The notes under the pieces were generated by a model. It saw only the letters and a program-made list of their open reading frames with translations. It had not been told where the DNA came from and searched no databases. The translations under genes and the position numbers were made by a program. From Plasmodiophora brassicae (taxonomy: Eukaryota > Endomyxa > Phytomyxea > Plasmodiophorida > Plasmodiophoridae): a stretch of DNA of 64,000 bases. Shown piece after piece: positions 30,656-42,604 of the stretch (positions within the stretch are counted from its first letter, which is position 1; each line of letters begins with the position of its first letter). The stretch is taken from NCBI GenBank assembly GCA_039704465.1, contig JASFAU010000002.1, forward strand, positions 1,116,001 through 1,180,000, read 5' to 3'.

Positions 30656-32949
30656 TTAATCAGCACTCCAGGCCGAGGAAGCAGCGTCCGATCGTCCTGA
30701 TGGCGATTCGCTGATTCGCCTACGGCTCTGCATGGCGGCGCCAATAACTTGTTCAAGCGAGGGTTCGTCCAATGATGGCACACATGCCGATGTTTGTACA
30801 CGAACCTCATCTCGTGGCCGTCCCCGCCGGGCCTGCTCCATCCGCACCAGCATCGAGACGGATCCAGCAAACTCCTCGCTAAAGTCCTTGAAGAGCTTGA
30901 AGAGCTTGCTGATGACGTCCGAAAGCTGGGAGACCTTCTCGGAGGCTGCAGACGATACCACTGCCGGAGAACGCAAGCTTTGCTCATCCCACTCCAGGAC
31001 AGTCACCCATTCGCAGAGAAGCCGCCGAGCAACCTTAATCCCCTCTTCCCTCTTATATCGTGCATCAGAGGATGTAGGGTCATCTTCATGCGTTCGCCGA
31101 GCCATGGCAGCTGCAGAGAGCGCTGCAAACACCTCGTCAACCTTCCTGGTGTCCCACATGCGCCGTGCATTGTCCTCTTGTTGTTTCTTGTTCGACTGGG
31201 CCGCTTGCGATGCTGGAGAGAGTTCAGCGAACATGGATACTGCCGAGTCAAGGGTCAAGCCGAAGTACGCAAGTAGACGCATTGCTTCGTCCTCGAGTGA
31301 CGAGAATATGGACCGAAGGCTTTCCGCATCTTCCAGTGCCGACTTGAACGAATCGCTCAGGGCATGGATTGAGTCGCCTTGCGGGAGTTTTGCTGCAATC
31401 GCCAGAGAAGCTCCAGACTGACGTTCGAGAGCACTGGTCAAATCGGCAATCTTTTGATGGATTGCCGCCAGCTCTGCGCGCTTGACGTTCACGAGATGAG
31501 GACCAATCTAAAAGGGAACGGTGACCAATGGTCAAAGGAATTTGATAACCGCAACGACAATGCTTGCATGTACCTGTTGGGGGAATTCCAGAGCTTGCGC
31601 CGCATTGCGAGATAACTGTTTCACAAGAAAATCAAGAAGGCTGGTGTGAGGGTTGTTGTTGCTAAGATGAAAACATGTGTCAATCCTGCACATGAGCGCA
31701 GTGGTCAGCAAAACCGACCATTTCATCGAACGCAGTTTAGCAATAGCGTCCAGGCGGAACCCTTTAGCGCTACCACGGGCGCTGCCAAGATTCATCTGGT
31801 TGCCAATGAAGAGGATGGAACCAAATATACTTCGCAGGGACGTCGACTGCACTAGGAATTTCATCGCATTTGATAGTAATGCAATCTCCTCATACAGTGA
31901 AGATGACTCTTCCTCATACTCCCGAAGCGCCTTTAGAGAACGAAGCCGAGTTTCCCAAAAGGGAACGGAGATCAGTCCCTGAACATGGAAATCAGGGACC
32001 ATTTGTCACAAGTTTCATCACGTCACCTTGATGAACACAACTGGCGCTGTCGCGGTCGCGGTTGTGATTTCACATTCAAGGCTGGATACAAATTCGATAT
32101 CGCTCGGACGAGGTACTGTTTGCAACAGTAACCTCAACGTTGTCAAATCAAGGACCGTCTCATCCAGATCTCGAAGCGCTAGCACACGCCATCATACGTA
32201 AGTTCGGGTGAGCACGCCAAACCAAGACATGATCACACCTCGAATAACGTCGTCAACAGGAGGTAGCCTACATTCCCCTGTTAGCATTTGACGACCGTGC
32301 GGATATACATACTAACTTATGCAACACTATGTCAAGCCGTTGAGAAAATTGTGTGTCCGGTAGTTCTGCCTTTGCTGGTTGACTGGCAGATGGTGATACG
32401 ATGGAAGGCCGCTGCCTAACTGATGCCTGTGCCAATGTTAGTCAGCAGGCAATGGCAATGACATAAGACTCTTACCTTGAGTTTGGGTTTCTTTGAAAAG
32501 TTTGCCTCGATGGTTTTCCGAGCGATAGAGACGCTGGAAAGCCGGTTCCAAATCACATTTGAAGAAGGCGTATCGGTTACCGGCAACTTATTCCAATAAA
32601 ACGGACGACAGGCGACGGCACCAGGAGGCAACATTGGCCCAACGGATAGCACTCCACCGACGGGAGGAGGAACAGGAGGAGGCGGAGGAGCCGGCACAGA
32701 GGAGGGAGGCGGCGGTGGTGGTGGTGGAGCTGGCGGTGTCGGTGAAATCGTATCAACCTCGTCCGCAGGAGACGGTGTTACTGCAACTGTCTCCTGATCA
32801 CTGATCGACACAGGTATTGCTTCTTTCCGGTCTTGCTTTGATACATCTTCTGCTGAGGAATCTCCAGATCCACGACGGGAGGTCTCCGAAGGCGATCGTT
32901 GTGCCGTAGTGATGAATTCTTGGATTTCTGCTCGTGATTCCTCTGTCAT
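30656..32949 (-). CDS. Formin (FH1-FH2), short form
   Basis: A gene of at least six exons. ATG 32949 starts an acidic/Ser-rich N-terminus of about 65 residues, then a poly-Pro FH1 segment (about 32640-32740) that should bind profilin. FH2 begins with RPFYWNKLP and SNVIWNRLSSVSIARKTIEANF, continues ALRDLDETVLDLTTLRLLLQ, SVPFWETRLRSLKALREYEE and ILFIGNQMNLGSARGSAKGF, and then TSLLDFLVKQLS. The C-terminus is a long coiled helix and Ser/Arg tail ending SSAWSAD. The FH2 dimer nucleates and elongates actin filaments. There is no GTPase-binding/FH3 region before FH1, so it lacks the usual autoinhibition by Rho, unless further 5' exons exist beyond the next gene, which seems excluded by the neighbour at 33128. 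Confidence 0.88.
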
Positions 32950-33127
32950 AAACTCAGAAATGCATTTCCTATGCGTCGGTACAGGCTGCAGACGTCGCTA
33001 AGCAATGGAACGTTGAGTACAGCGTAGCTTCCTAAACCTTGGTTGGCGATTTAAGTCGTGTCATAAAGGTTGGCTGAGCTCCGAAAGGATATGTAGGCTC
33101 CCGTTTCCTCCTCTGTGGACCATTAGA

Positions 33128-34282
33128 TTACGCACAGAGCGGGTTAACGCGTCGCAAACAAACTTCTTCTTCGTAGTCTTTTGAAATCCCGAACTTGTCA
33201 GCTTCCGTTCGTGTGAAAATTGTCAGCTGCACAACATTATCGGACGTGTTCCCGATCAATTCCCCCATCGTTGTAGAATCATCGAACGGAAAACAGGTTT
33301 GCCCGCTGAGGTGCACAATCAGTATGGGGGAGTACATATCAACACATGGTCTCGCAACAGCCACACCGATATCGAATGATTAATGAGCTGGGATCTAGCG
33401 AAAGGTGCTCAGCAACGTTTTCTCTAATTTCGCCAATATCTAGCGAGGCTGGAATGGAGGAAAAGGCAACCTCGAAAACGTCTGCTCCAATCGGGACCAG
33501 AACGACCACCTGATACGTCATCGAAAACGACTATTCGAGTTTGAGGACACACCGCCTGTGCACCGTTGTCGATGTTGCTTACCGAATTGGCAGATGCTGT
33601 CTCGCGCTCTTCTGACGTGAGCGTAGCTGCCTTAACGGTCATCTGATTGATAACCTCTTCAAACGCCATCACGCTTTCAAGGAACTCGTCAGATGGCTCC
33701 TGGTTCAACGCGATCATTTCGTTAAGACGGTTGATTTGAAAGAGCAAGATCTCGTATAGGCGTTCGCTCTCAGGTAGCTCCATCCCTATCATCGTCTTAA
33801 TCTACTTGGAATGGTCAGAAGACATATTTCAAACCGCATTAGTATCCGGCTACCTGCTGCTTGAGGACTCCGAGCCTCTCGGAGGTCGCCGCCGTTGCAG
33901 TTGAGTCGTGCGTCGCCGGATCTGCAACGAGGATTGGCCGAGGCTGGCGCGGCTCACAAGCCATGGCGTGCGTCTCCACGTCTTCGACGGGAACCTTCGT
34001 GCCACAGTTCTGGCATCGTGCAACGACCGGTGTTACCGACATCGACAGAGCGCTGTCATCGCCGCTGTTCATACTGAGACGCCCCGCCACGTCAGTCCCT
34101 TCATGTAAGAACGGCTCAAGAAATCTGAGAATTCCCACCGTCACGTCGGCCCCGTCAACGACCCGATTGGAAAATGATGTCACAGGCAGGCACAGCTCGA
34201 CATGTGGACAGCCAAAGAACGTCAACGGCAATATCTGTTGCTGGCTTTTGCGTTCCGATTTTCCGGAACAAAAATAGGTCAT
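33128..34282 (-). CDS. Zinc-finger and ubiquitin-like-fold protein, unrecognised family
   Basis: At least four exons. ATG 34282 gives MTYFCSGKSERKSQQQILP, then FSNRVVDGADVTVGILRFLE and a small C-x2-C...H-x4-C finger (ARCQNCGTKVPVEDVETHAMAC) like UBZ or TRAF-type fingers. After an intron at a GTAGCC donor, a helical part reads MGMELPESERLYEILLFQIN-like sequence with acidic stretches. The last two exons form a beta-rich unit (VVVLVPIGADVFEVAF, SLIIRYRGQTCFPFDDS, DNVVQLTIF) that looks like a ubiquitin fold. The ubiquitin-binding finger plus ubiquitin-like domain suggests a role in ubiquitin signalling, an inference. It starts 22 bases after the IFT56 stop on the same strand. Confidence 0.55.
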
Positions 34283-34304
34283 CCAAACGTCTGGACCCGC
34301 TTTA

Positions 34305-36331
34305 CTACTCCGATTCCAGCCAGTGCTTGTTCATAACACGCACGATGAACTGGGCCTGAGGCGTGTCTGTGTTGTTCTTCAGCATGTTGATGATTTCGGA
34401 CAGCACAGATCGTTTCTCTTTCCCGGCGGCGACCATCTGCAGAACGCCACAACAGGCGCCGCGCTTGCCTTCCCAGTACTCAGGAATTGGGTCGAGTCGC
34501 CAAAGAACATCGAAGGCTTTGGCAGCGTAATAGAACGCTCCTACGCGATAGCAGTCGTTGGCGATAAGGAGTAGCAGGTTGAACGAATCCGTGCTGGTCT
34601 CCATGTCCAGGTACATGTCCCATGCCTGGCGAGCCTGACCAAGGAAGATGTGGACCCGAGCAGACCATGCAATAAACTCATACTGCTTGTGTCGCGCCTG
34701 AGATTCGATATTAGCCCCGATATACCCAATTCTGTCTCCAGTTACTGTACCAGGTTCTGGATACTTGCAAACGCTTGCCCTGCCTCCGCAAAGCGACCAA
34801 CATTGGCAAGGGCGACGCCATAATTCCAGTGGAACCTACAAATATACGGTTACGTCGACCAAACGCATTCGTATACACTGAGGTACCTGTCGTCGTTAAC
34901 GGAATAGGCCTGGATACTAGACAGGTAAATGAGAACGTCTTCGAATTGCTGCAGGAGGAAGAAGCAGGATGCCATTGCTTGTCTTCCAGGGATGGTGTCG
35001 CATTCAGAAGAAGATGACCCAATTAACTGGAAATACTGCTGAGCAAGGTGTAAATCCTCGGTGGATTGGTTTGCCTGCCCATAGGCAGCGTGGGTAACGC
35101 CTTTGAGAATATACCTTAAAATACACGAATAAGAACGCAATGGTGCAGTGAAATCCAAGGACTACTCTTGAGGCGTTTGGGGCGGTACGTCTTTCATCAG
35201 CTTGTACGCCTCCTTTAGATCGCCAACTTTCAGGTAATGAATGCACAGGTTGAGGCGGGCCTCCGGGACGATATCTACTAGAGGCGGCAGCACCTTCAAG
35301 GCGTTCTCCCCGTTACGGAACACGACTAAATTGTGGTTGATGAGGGTGTCGGCATTGGTCATCGATCCCGTTGTTGTTTTGAGTTGCGACTTCTCGATGT
35401 ACGCTTGAAGCTGTTGCTCGGCAGCTTTCCCGTCGTACAATTTGAAGTGGCAACAGGCTTTCAAACTGAGCGCGATCGCTGAATCCGGATTGACAGCCAG
35501 GTACGGGTTCAGGATCTCGAGGGCAACCTGGGGTAGTTCCAGGCATCAGCCAGCGTTGGGTATAGCAGGTGCGCCGTGTGACTTACGTCATAATAATCGA
35601 GTTTGTAATAGCAGACTGCTATGTACACTTGCAAGGCAAGATATTCGCGATGTTCAAGTAGGAGTCGTTTGTAGATTTCTGTCGCCTCCTGAAAGTGGCT
35701 CCGTAGAAAGTGAATCGCTGCCAGCCCCAGCTGGTCCTCCACCGAATCTTCGAACAGGGTAATGTCACATGTTGATCGCCGAGCGGGAACACATGGGGAG
35801 CGCTACCTGTGAGCTTTACGAGATATTTCGCCAGCATCTCTTCGTTCCCCAACCGATGAGCGCAATGAAACATAATCCGATTCTTCAGGCCACATTCAGG
35901 ACCGGCCTGCGCTTCTTCGATGGCGCGGCTGAAGCTGCTAAGAAAAAATAGGCAGGCTGCAGCATGTAAATGAAGAGCTGGATCGTCCTTGCCCGATTTC
36001 ATGATCGAATCCATTACTTGCAACGACTAACGCGAAGCACAACGACTCCTTCAACCAACCGCCGGCATTCAACAATCGCGCGCAGCACCTTCGCGAAATC
36101 ATGCTGATGGAAGTACGTGTACGCTAGCCATGCCCGCTTATCGTGCTCGCTTTGGATCCCGGGCTCGCTGGAGCCCGACTGCATCAGGAACTCCAGCAGG
36201 GCACTCGCCCCAGCGAAATCCCGGGACTGCAGGAACGAATCCAGCGTTGGCCGCTTCTCCCGCTGCTTCGTCCCCGCATCGCTGGACTTGCCGCCCAGCG
36301 GTGATGTCGGCTTGGCCCGCCCTAGCAGCAT
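34305..36331 (-). CDS. IFT56: Intraflagellar transport protein IFT56 (TTC26)
   Basis: About seven exons encode a TPR protein of the IFT-B complex. It starts MLLGRAKP, continues [13 protein letters not shown], and keeps family landmarks throughout: [99 protein letters not shown] and [30 protein letters not shown]56 (DYF-13) links motility-related cargo to anterograde trains. With TMEM107 it shows that the organism has a flagellated stage. The N-terminal 20 residues match the family start, which supports ATG 36331. Confidence 0.94.
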
Positions 36332-36528
36332 CGCAAGTCGTCACCGCTACAGCTCTGTGACCCTGCACGAGTTCGCCGTCATACGAGAGACAGGCTGCGC
36401 CTGCAGCTGCAACCGTCTCGGCAATCGCTGCATGAGCCTCAAACAAGCCTGCAACGGAGACTGGATCAAAACGTGTTCGTGACGGGCCATGTGGCCCGCG
36501 AGCAATCATTGCGCTGGCGGCCGGGCTC

Positions 36529-37904
36529 ATGCCGCTCGGGCATGGAGACGTATCGGCGCTGTTCGTGTACGCGGCCGACCATCTGTCCCGTCTGCAGATC
36601 ATTCTGCCATCCGGTCAGCTTGGGCTGGGGCCGGCGAAGTACGGGTTCCTGGTGGGAGCCGGCCTGATGTGCTCCAGTGTGGCCAGCGCTGTGGGGACCA
36701 CCGCCGTTGCTCGGCGTCCGCGACGTCGAATGATGGTGATCGCCGCCATTTCGACGCTATCGCCCATCGCGCTGGCTGTGGGCGCAGCGTCTGCCGGTCC
36801 GCATCTTGCCTTCCTCGTGTCGTTCTGGTGTATCGCCGCTGTTGCCACCGCTGGGTTGCGGGTGGTGTACGCTCAGCTCGTCCAAGCGTATTCCCGAGAT
36901 GATGACGCTCTTGTATTTCCATTCACGTGCCGATCTCTCTGCTGTTCTATCGCCGAGCTTGTGTCCGTTCTTTGTTTGGCTTTCACCATTGCTATTGGGT
37001 CGACCGCGCCAATCGTCTCCGTAGTGGTGGCCTTAGCATTAGCTGGAATCGCCATCGGTGCTTCGCGCCATCTTCCGATACCAAATCAGTCGATCATCCA
37101 GGTCGATACGCTTGACGATGGCTATTTCGAGTTCGATAACACCGCTGCGTTCGTGTCCCCGGCAACGATCCCGCGCGACGTTGCCATCGTGTGGCGAACG
37201 CCAGCTTTCCTGTCTCTCGTTGTCATGTCCGTCGTGTCGACGACGATCCTGGAGGCTGTTCGCTATTGGTTGCCCATGTTTCTTGCCAACGTGGGTGCTG
37301 TGTCGCCGCCCGTCGGCGCGCTTGGGTTTGCTGTTATCCCAGTGGGATCAATCGGCGCATCTGCTCTTCTGGACCGGTTCACGCCCACAAGTGAAACGCA
37401 TCCCAATGCATTTCTCCTTCTCAGTGCAATCCAGCTTGTTGCAGGCGTGATGCTGTTCGGCTTATCGTCGACAAAATCATCGGTAAGTGAACGTTTCGAC
37501 ACAGTTTGACGAGATCCTAGTAAATGGGACACGTTGTTCAGGTCCCTTTGTCGCTGGTGGCAATCCTGGTTGGCCCCATTGTCGCTGCCGCTTCGGCATC
37601 GTACGCAATCCTAACTGACCTTGTTCAACATCGGGCAAGCACATTGGACCCTCGCCTAGCTCGCCAGATTCAGGCGATTGTTCTGGGTGCAGGCGCTCTG
37701 GTTGCATCCATGACGTGCGTAATGATGGGTCAGCTGGCACAGCATGCCAGCTGGAGTGCGGCACTAGCGTTACTCTTGCTTGTGATCACGGCTGGCTCGG
37801 TGGCCATCTTCAGCCAGGAACGCGGCATGCTCCGACCCCAGCCATGCCAGCGCGCAAACGACGCTCAATCAGAGTTGCTATGTGACCGAGAGCTGCCCCG
37901 ATAA
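36529..37904 (+). CDS. Major facilitator superfamily transporter
   Basis: Two exons (to 37482, then 37542-37904; intron 59 bases with GTAAGT donor) give about 438 residues. Eleven to twelve hydrophobic helices are visible, with a cytoplasmic RRPRRR after helix 2 in place of the GxxxDRxGRR loop, a polar loop between the two halves, and a hydrophilic tail. The open frame extends upstream of ATG 36529 to about 36436 and encodes more of helix 1 (PRAIIALAAGLMPLGHG), but without an ATG, so an unresolved first exon is likely. The substrate is not deducible; the early helices vaguely recall Spinster-type carriers. It is divergent from IFT56. Confidence 0.75.
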
Positions 37905-37985
37905 TATATATCTCAGATGTTATATCCAATTCATGGTTAGCGATACCGCAGGGCTCCAAGCTTAACTCGAAATGGGTGTATTCTA

Positions 37986-38912
37986 TCACGTGCAAATTGT
38001 CGGCGACCTCTTGCACAGAGTCTTGACGACGTCGTACAGCTCAGCGACACCCGATTCGACGCATGGATTGTGCTCTTCGATCTTGGCGATCAGCGTGTGT
38101 GACAGCAGCGCTTCTTCAGCGGGAGAAAGATGTGTGAACTCGCTCGCATGCGCCAAGATGTTCATCCCAAGGAGAGCCGTCATCGACGATACCGCATCAT
38201 CGTGAGTATGCAGACGTTCGCACAAGATGGGAATAATGTCGACCAACGCGGAACGCAGTGACGCCACGCCGGTGCTCGACTGGGAGATGACAAGAAGGCA
38301 CCGGAGGGCTTCGGCATGGACTTCATAGATCGGAGACGCAGCCATGGACAACAGCTTCTTCACAAGCGCTTCGGACACTTCGATCCCATCGAGCATGGGA
38401 CTATCAAGCACCGGTTTGCGAAGTGCATCCGAGTCACTGGACCCATCGTGCGAAGCATCCAGATCCAGCGTCGGGACACAGGAAGACGATGACAGCGACG
38501 ACGGGGACGACGCGAACTTCAACTCGGGATCCGCGTCGCGAATCCCGTTAACTATGGACGAGGCAAATTCGCGAAACGTGGTCCTGTCGCCGGTGCGACG
38601 CTGGAACTCGACCAGGATCCAGTTCGATTCCGCAACGAAAACGTGCACAATCATGAACAGGTTCGGCGCATGAATCCAGACGCGCCATTTCGAATTATCG
38701 ATACGAATGTCGACGTCATGCGCTCCCGCAAGGGCCTGCTGTACGACAGACAGGACCTGCTGGCCGGGCAGCGTCGTGAAGCACGCCCACGTCTTCTCAT
38801 AGAACGCAGGGACGGGTGGCGGGCGATGGTCGATCGGGCAAGCGGGCGAATAGCTGCAGTACAGGCTCGCCGGGAAGCCCGATACGCTCGACGTCATGGT
38901 GCGGAACACCAT
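37986..38912 (-). CDS. KA1-like and ARM-repeat protein, unrecognised
   Basis: One frame of 308 residues from ATG 38912. Residues about 40-130 form an alpha/beta unit: VVQQALAGAHDVDIRIDN, WRVWIHAPNLFMIVHVFV, NWILVEFQRRTGDRTTFREF. The order and the 'V-E-F-x-R-x-x-G-D-x-x-x-F' strand-helix recall the kinase-associated KA1 fold, which binds acidic lipids. A Ser/Asp-rich linker precedes ARM/HEAT-type helices (SPIYEVHAEALRCLLVIS, SALVDIIPILCERL, ELYDVVKTLCKRS). A partner or pathway cannot be named. An upstream exon is possible because the frame is open past the ATG. Confidence 0.55.
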   Translation of the reverse strand: MVFRTMTSSVSGFPASLYCSYSPACPIDHRPPPVPAFYEKTWACFTTLPGQQVLSVVQQALAGAHDVDIRIDNSKWRVWIHAPNLFMIVHVFVAESNWILVEFQRRTGDRTTFREFASSIVNGIRDADPELKFASSPSSLSSSSCVPTLDLDASHDGSSDSDALRKPVLDSPMLDGIEVSEALVKKLLSMAASPIYEVHAEALRCLLVISQSSTGVASLRSALVDIIPILCERLHTHDDAVSSMTALLGMNILAHASEFTHLSPAEEALLSHTLIAKIEEHNPCVESGVAELYDVVKTLCKRSPTICT

Positions 38913-39126
38913 CACAACGATCGCCACATCAGCGACATCGCGGATTTACAACTGGCGCGCACAACACTCGTCGTCGCCCCGGGTCAACTCACTCGGCGAT
39001 GAATTTTGCGTCCGGCTGACTCCGTCAGAGGCCGCACGCAGCCACAGTGCGTCACGCGTGACGGGGCCACTGCCGATGCCGGTCCATCGCACCAAGAATA
39101 GAGCTGGACAAACAACTGAGGGCGGT

Positions 39127-41993
39127 CTATTTCCGTCGTTTCGATAAGCGAAGCGCGTTCGTGTCGGCTTGCTGTTTCTCCAGGAACGCACGAATCTCAC
39201 GCTGCTTCGCCTTGGCCGCTTCTGCCTTGCGCTGGTTAACATTGCGTCGTTCTGCCTCGACAAATTGCGCGTCACGTCGGAGCTCCCTCCGAGCACCCTG
39301 ATCGAGATCACCTCAACATCATCAACAGCAGTGCAACAACATCAGTACCTTCTTTTCGCTCCTCATTTTCTTCAACAGGGCACGCCGTTCCCGTCTTTCT
39401 GGATCAGGGTCGCGGTCAACACCAGGAATAAAGTCGTCCTGGAAAACAGGATCCCGTTGACGAATCTGGCGATTGCTTTCAGCATATGAACAATTAAAAA
39501 GACGTCACATTAATATACCATCGGAGGCGGCTTCGCGACACTCAAGGGTCGCCGTTTTCCGACAGCCTCCGTTATTCTCTGGCGCAGATCGTCCAGCAAT
39601 TGTGCAGAGCACGCATCCTCCGCGGTCTCCAGGAATTCAACAAACGGGGCAAACAGCTTAAAAGCGAGTTATGATTTGCCATTTCAAGATCACGTTGAAC
39701 TGCGCCTACCTCGGGGAACGAGGGCAGGTCAACATATAGGTCGGATGCACGTCTAACCAGCGACGCATACAATGGACGAGGAACAACCGACATCTCCGAG
39801 TCGAAAAGATCGTTGATGACCACGGGGCCAGACATGCTCTCAGGTCGTGACAGCCTCAAGCCGAGGTGGAGATGGGAAAGTAATTCCGCAGCGAAACGCT
39901 TCGATTGCGAAACGTGTTGCAACAGCACCTCACACAGGAAAGCACTCCTCAAACCGTTATGCATGACGCGCTCTGCGGCAACGGTGTAAACCGTTTAACT
40001 CACGATGCGATTCGCTGCAGACATACCTTGACGTTTCAGTGATGAAAGGAAGTGGCACAGGACAAGCAGCAACGGCGTCATGCAGGAATGTGCAAAGTCC
40101 GACACAGAGAATATCTGGATAACCAGCTGCAGCTCGACAAGGATTGGGACGGGCAGATCAGTACGTTGGTTGATACAGGACGTAATCGTCGGCAGTAACT
40201 ACGTACAATTCGGTCAAAGACCACAAATGGGACAACGCAGAAATACGGCAACCTTTTTGAGGACAAGTTCGCACGCCCACCTCGGGAACTGATTCGACAT
40301 TGTGCTGATCGCTTTCACGAGGATATCTGACTGAACAACCGTTTCCCCGTTTGTCTTGTCTGCCCAAATGCGCCGAAAGTAAAGGAAGAGAATACGAAGG
40401 AACTTCTGCAACTTAATGGAGTTGTCAGGATGAAGAGCCACGTGGGAGCACGCCCTGGTTGCTCATATTAGAATTACTTTGCAATTGCTTCCGCGATGAC
40501 TAAACCTGATGCGTTCGATGGCAACGCCCAACTTAGTAGGCACGTCATCGGTCCCGAGAAGACCAATGAATTCTTGAAGCGTCTCCGGAACAGGAATGAC
40601 GAATGGCAACTCGCCAGACGCGCAAACCGCTGCAGCAGCTGAAGGAGCGATTGTATCACCGTCATCATCGTCCATTGGAACCTCTTCAACACTGTCCTCC
40701 TCATCATCAGAGGTCTCTGAGAGTACGAACTCTGGGTCGATTTCACAGTTCGTATCCTCCAATCTTTCGCTTTCAATCGAGCGAGATGAAGCCCCGCGAG
40801 GCACACCTTGCATCCGGGAGAGACGTTCCTACACAAGGATATCAATTCACAACATATTCGTCAAACAAAGCACACGGTGTAACCTTCTCGAGTTCTTCGA
40901 GACGTTCTTTGGCCTTGAGTGCAGCTTCTTCCTCTGTAAGCTGACGATCGGACGCAGCTTGAGGTGCCTGGGAACATGCTTAGGAGCATTTACGAAGCGA
41001 AATCTGCGCCAACAAACCTGGGTCGACAGTGCTCGAGCAATTTTTTCAAAATCATCCTCGTTGCTATCGTCTCCATCACCTCCATCTTGTGCTCCTTTAG
41101 TGTAATCCATCTGCGCCCGCATTTCCGCCCACTCTTGGTCCAGGTTCGCAAGCAAAAGTTCGTCTTCTTCCTTCGCCACTGCGGCTTCAGCCCTGCAAGC
41201 CAATGAGCGAAACGCTGCAACATGTAACCACGACGGATACAAACTTGTATGCTTTAGACTTGGCAATCACTTCTTGTAGAATTTCGCGTCGAGTCCTTCC
41301 TTCACCGCGAGCCGCCTCTTCTTCCATCAGCTGGCGGTCCTGGAATCACCAACTGCAATCAGGATGGTTCGCCAACATCACAACATCAAATGAGACAGAC
41401 AAGTTCGAACTGTTCTTGTTCGTCTCGCGCTTTATCGACAGCCTCCTGCTGTTCATCTTGCAGGACGCACGAAAGAGACGCACCAAAGTGGGTTAACTCG
41501 GCGTCCTCCATTTCCGAGTCATCGTCCAGATTGAAATTCACCTTGGACTTAGACTTCGCGACAGCAGCCCGCTGCTTCTCGAAACGAAGCTGATTCTTTT
41601 CTTCAGCGGTTAGGTTTGGGTTGCTCTGCCCGAACCGGTTGTCAACGAACCGATTATACTGATTCAGTTCATGTCTGAAAAGAGAATCAACACTAGAATG
41701 GGTCGACATGAACGCCATTCACACCGTTTGAATTCCGTCAAAAGCGACTGCTGGCGCTGAAGTATAGCACGGGTCTTCGCCTCTGTAACGTCACGCTTTG
41801 CTCCTTTGATACGGCGCCCAAGGACCTGACGTTTCTAAATAACGTTCAACAGAAAGCGTTCCAGGCACTAGCATACCACATGGCGTTTCGGAGCGCAAGT
41901 CACACGAGCAAACGGATTTGGCGGGGCTGTCTTGGAGCGCTTAGCGCGATTCAGGACATTATCGACGGCCGACGTTGTTTTCAGCTTCCCCAT
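39127..41993 (-). CDS. NOP14: Nucleolar protein NOP14
   Basis: A gene of about eight exons. ATG 41993 reads MGKLKTTSAVDNVL and NPF, then KRQVLGRRIKGAKRDVTEAK, FVDNRFGQSNPNLTAEEKNQ, an acidic stretch around DDDSEMEDAELTHFGASL, Glu/Asp-rich regions and HEAT-like helices. The last exons give FQDDFIPGVDRDPDPERRER and the closing GARRELRRDAQFVEAERR with a Lys/Arg tail (LRLSKRRK). These match NOP14, a component of the 90S pre-ribosome/SSU processome needed for 18S rRNA maturation. Family length is about 800-850 residues, consistent with this span. Middle exons (39.5-40.9 kb) were recognised by composition and position rather than joined base by base. Confidence 0.88.
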
Positions 41994-42604
41994 GAGTGAC
42001 GCGCCTGATGGTGGGTGTCCCGGTCGTCTCGCGGTCCGTACGGAGTCCGCCGCGGACAACCTGTTTGCGTCTGCCTCCTCCCACCGGAGAGTGATAGGTA
42101 AAGCACACGGACGTATCTACGGTAGCTACATAGGTAGGCAGTGCCAGCCCGATTCGTAACAGAGAAAGTATGTGACGCCGGGATAAGTAAGTGAAAGGCT
42201 TTCTTGTCGGTAAGCATGTCCGACGACCTCGAAAATGATGCCTAGGCGATAAGAGCCGCATTTGGTTCTCCGACGGTGCAGGAGGGCCACGACCTTTCCC
42301 TCAGCGGAAGCAGGCGGGAACGCTGCGCGCACAGGAATGGTCGTTTAGACCATATCTCCCGACGAGAACGCCTCTTCACATACCTACCCCGACTTCACAA
42401 TATTACACTGCTCCAGCTGACATAAGTACCAGCGAATCGTAAGTGCATGGTACCGAATTCCCGACCATTCGAGTTCGGTCGATTCCAAGGAAGGAGTATT
42501 GTTCTTTCGGAGTGGGGGCCGGCTGGTCAGGAAAGGGCATCGGACCATGCTGCCAGTTTACTCCGCTGCGACTTGCGAGATATTCTGCCGCGTTGCGCTC
42601 CTCG
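41994..42604. other. Intergenic between NOP14 and VPS36 (divergent promoters)
   Basis: About 610 bases between two divergent starts. I see no convincing coding frame. Promoters for both genes should lie here. Confidence 0.5.
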
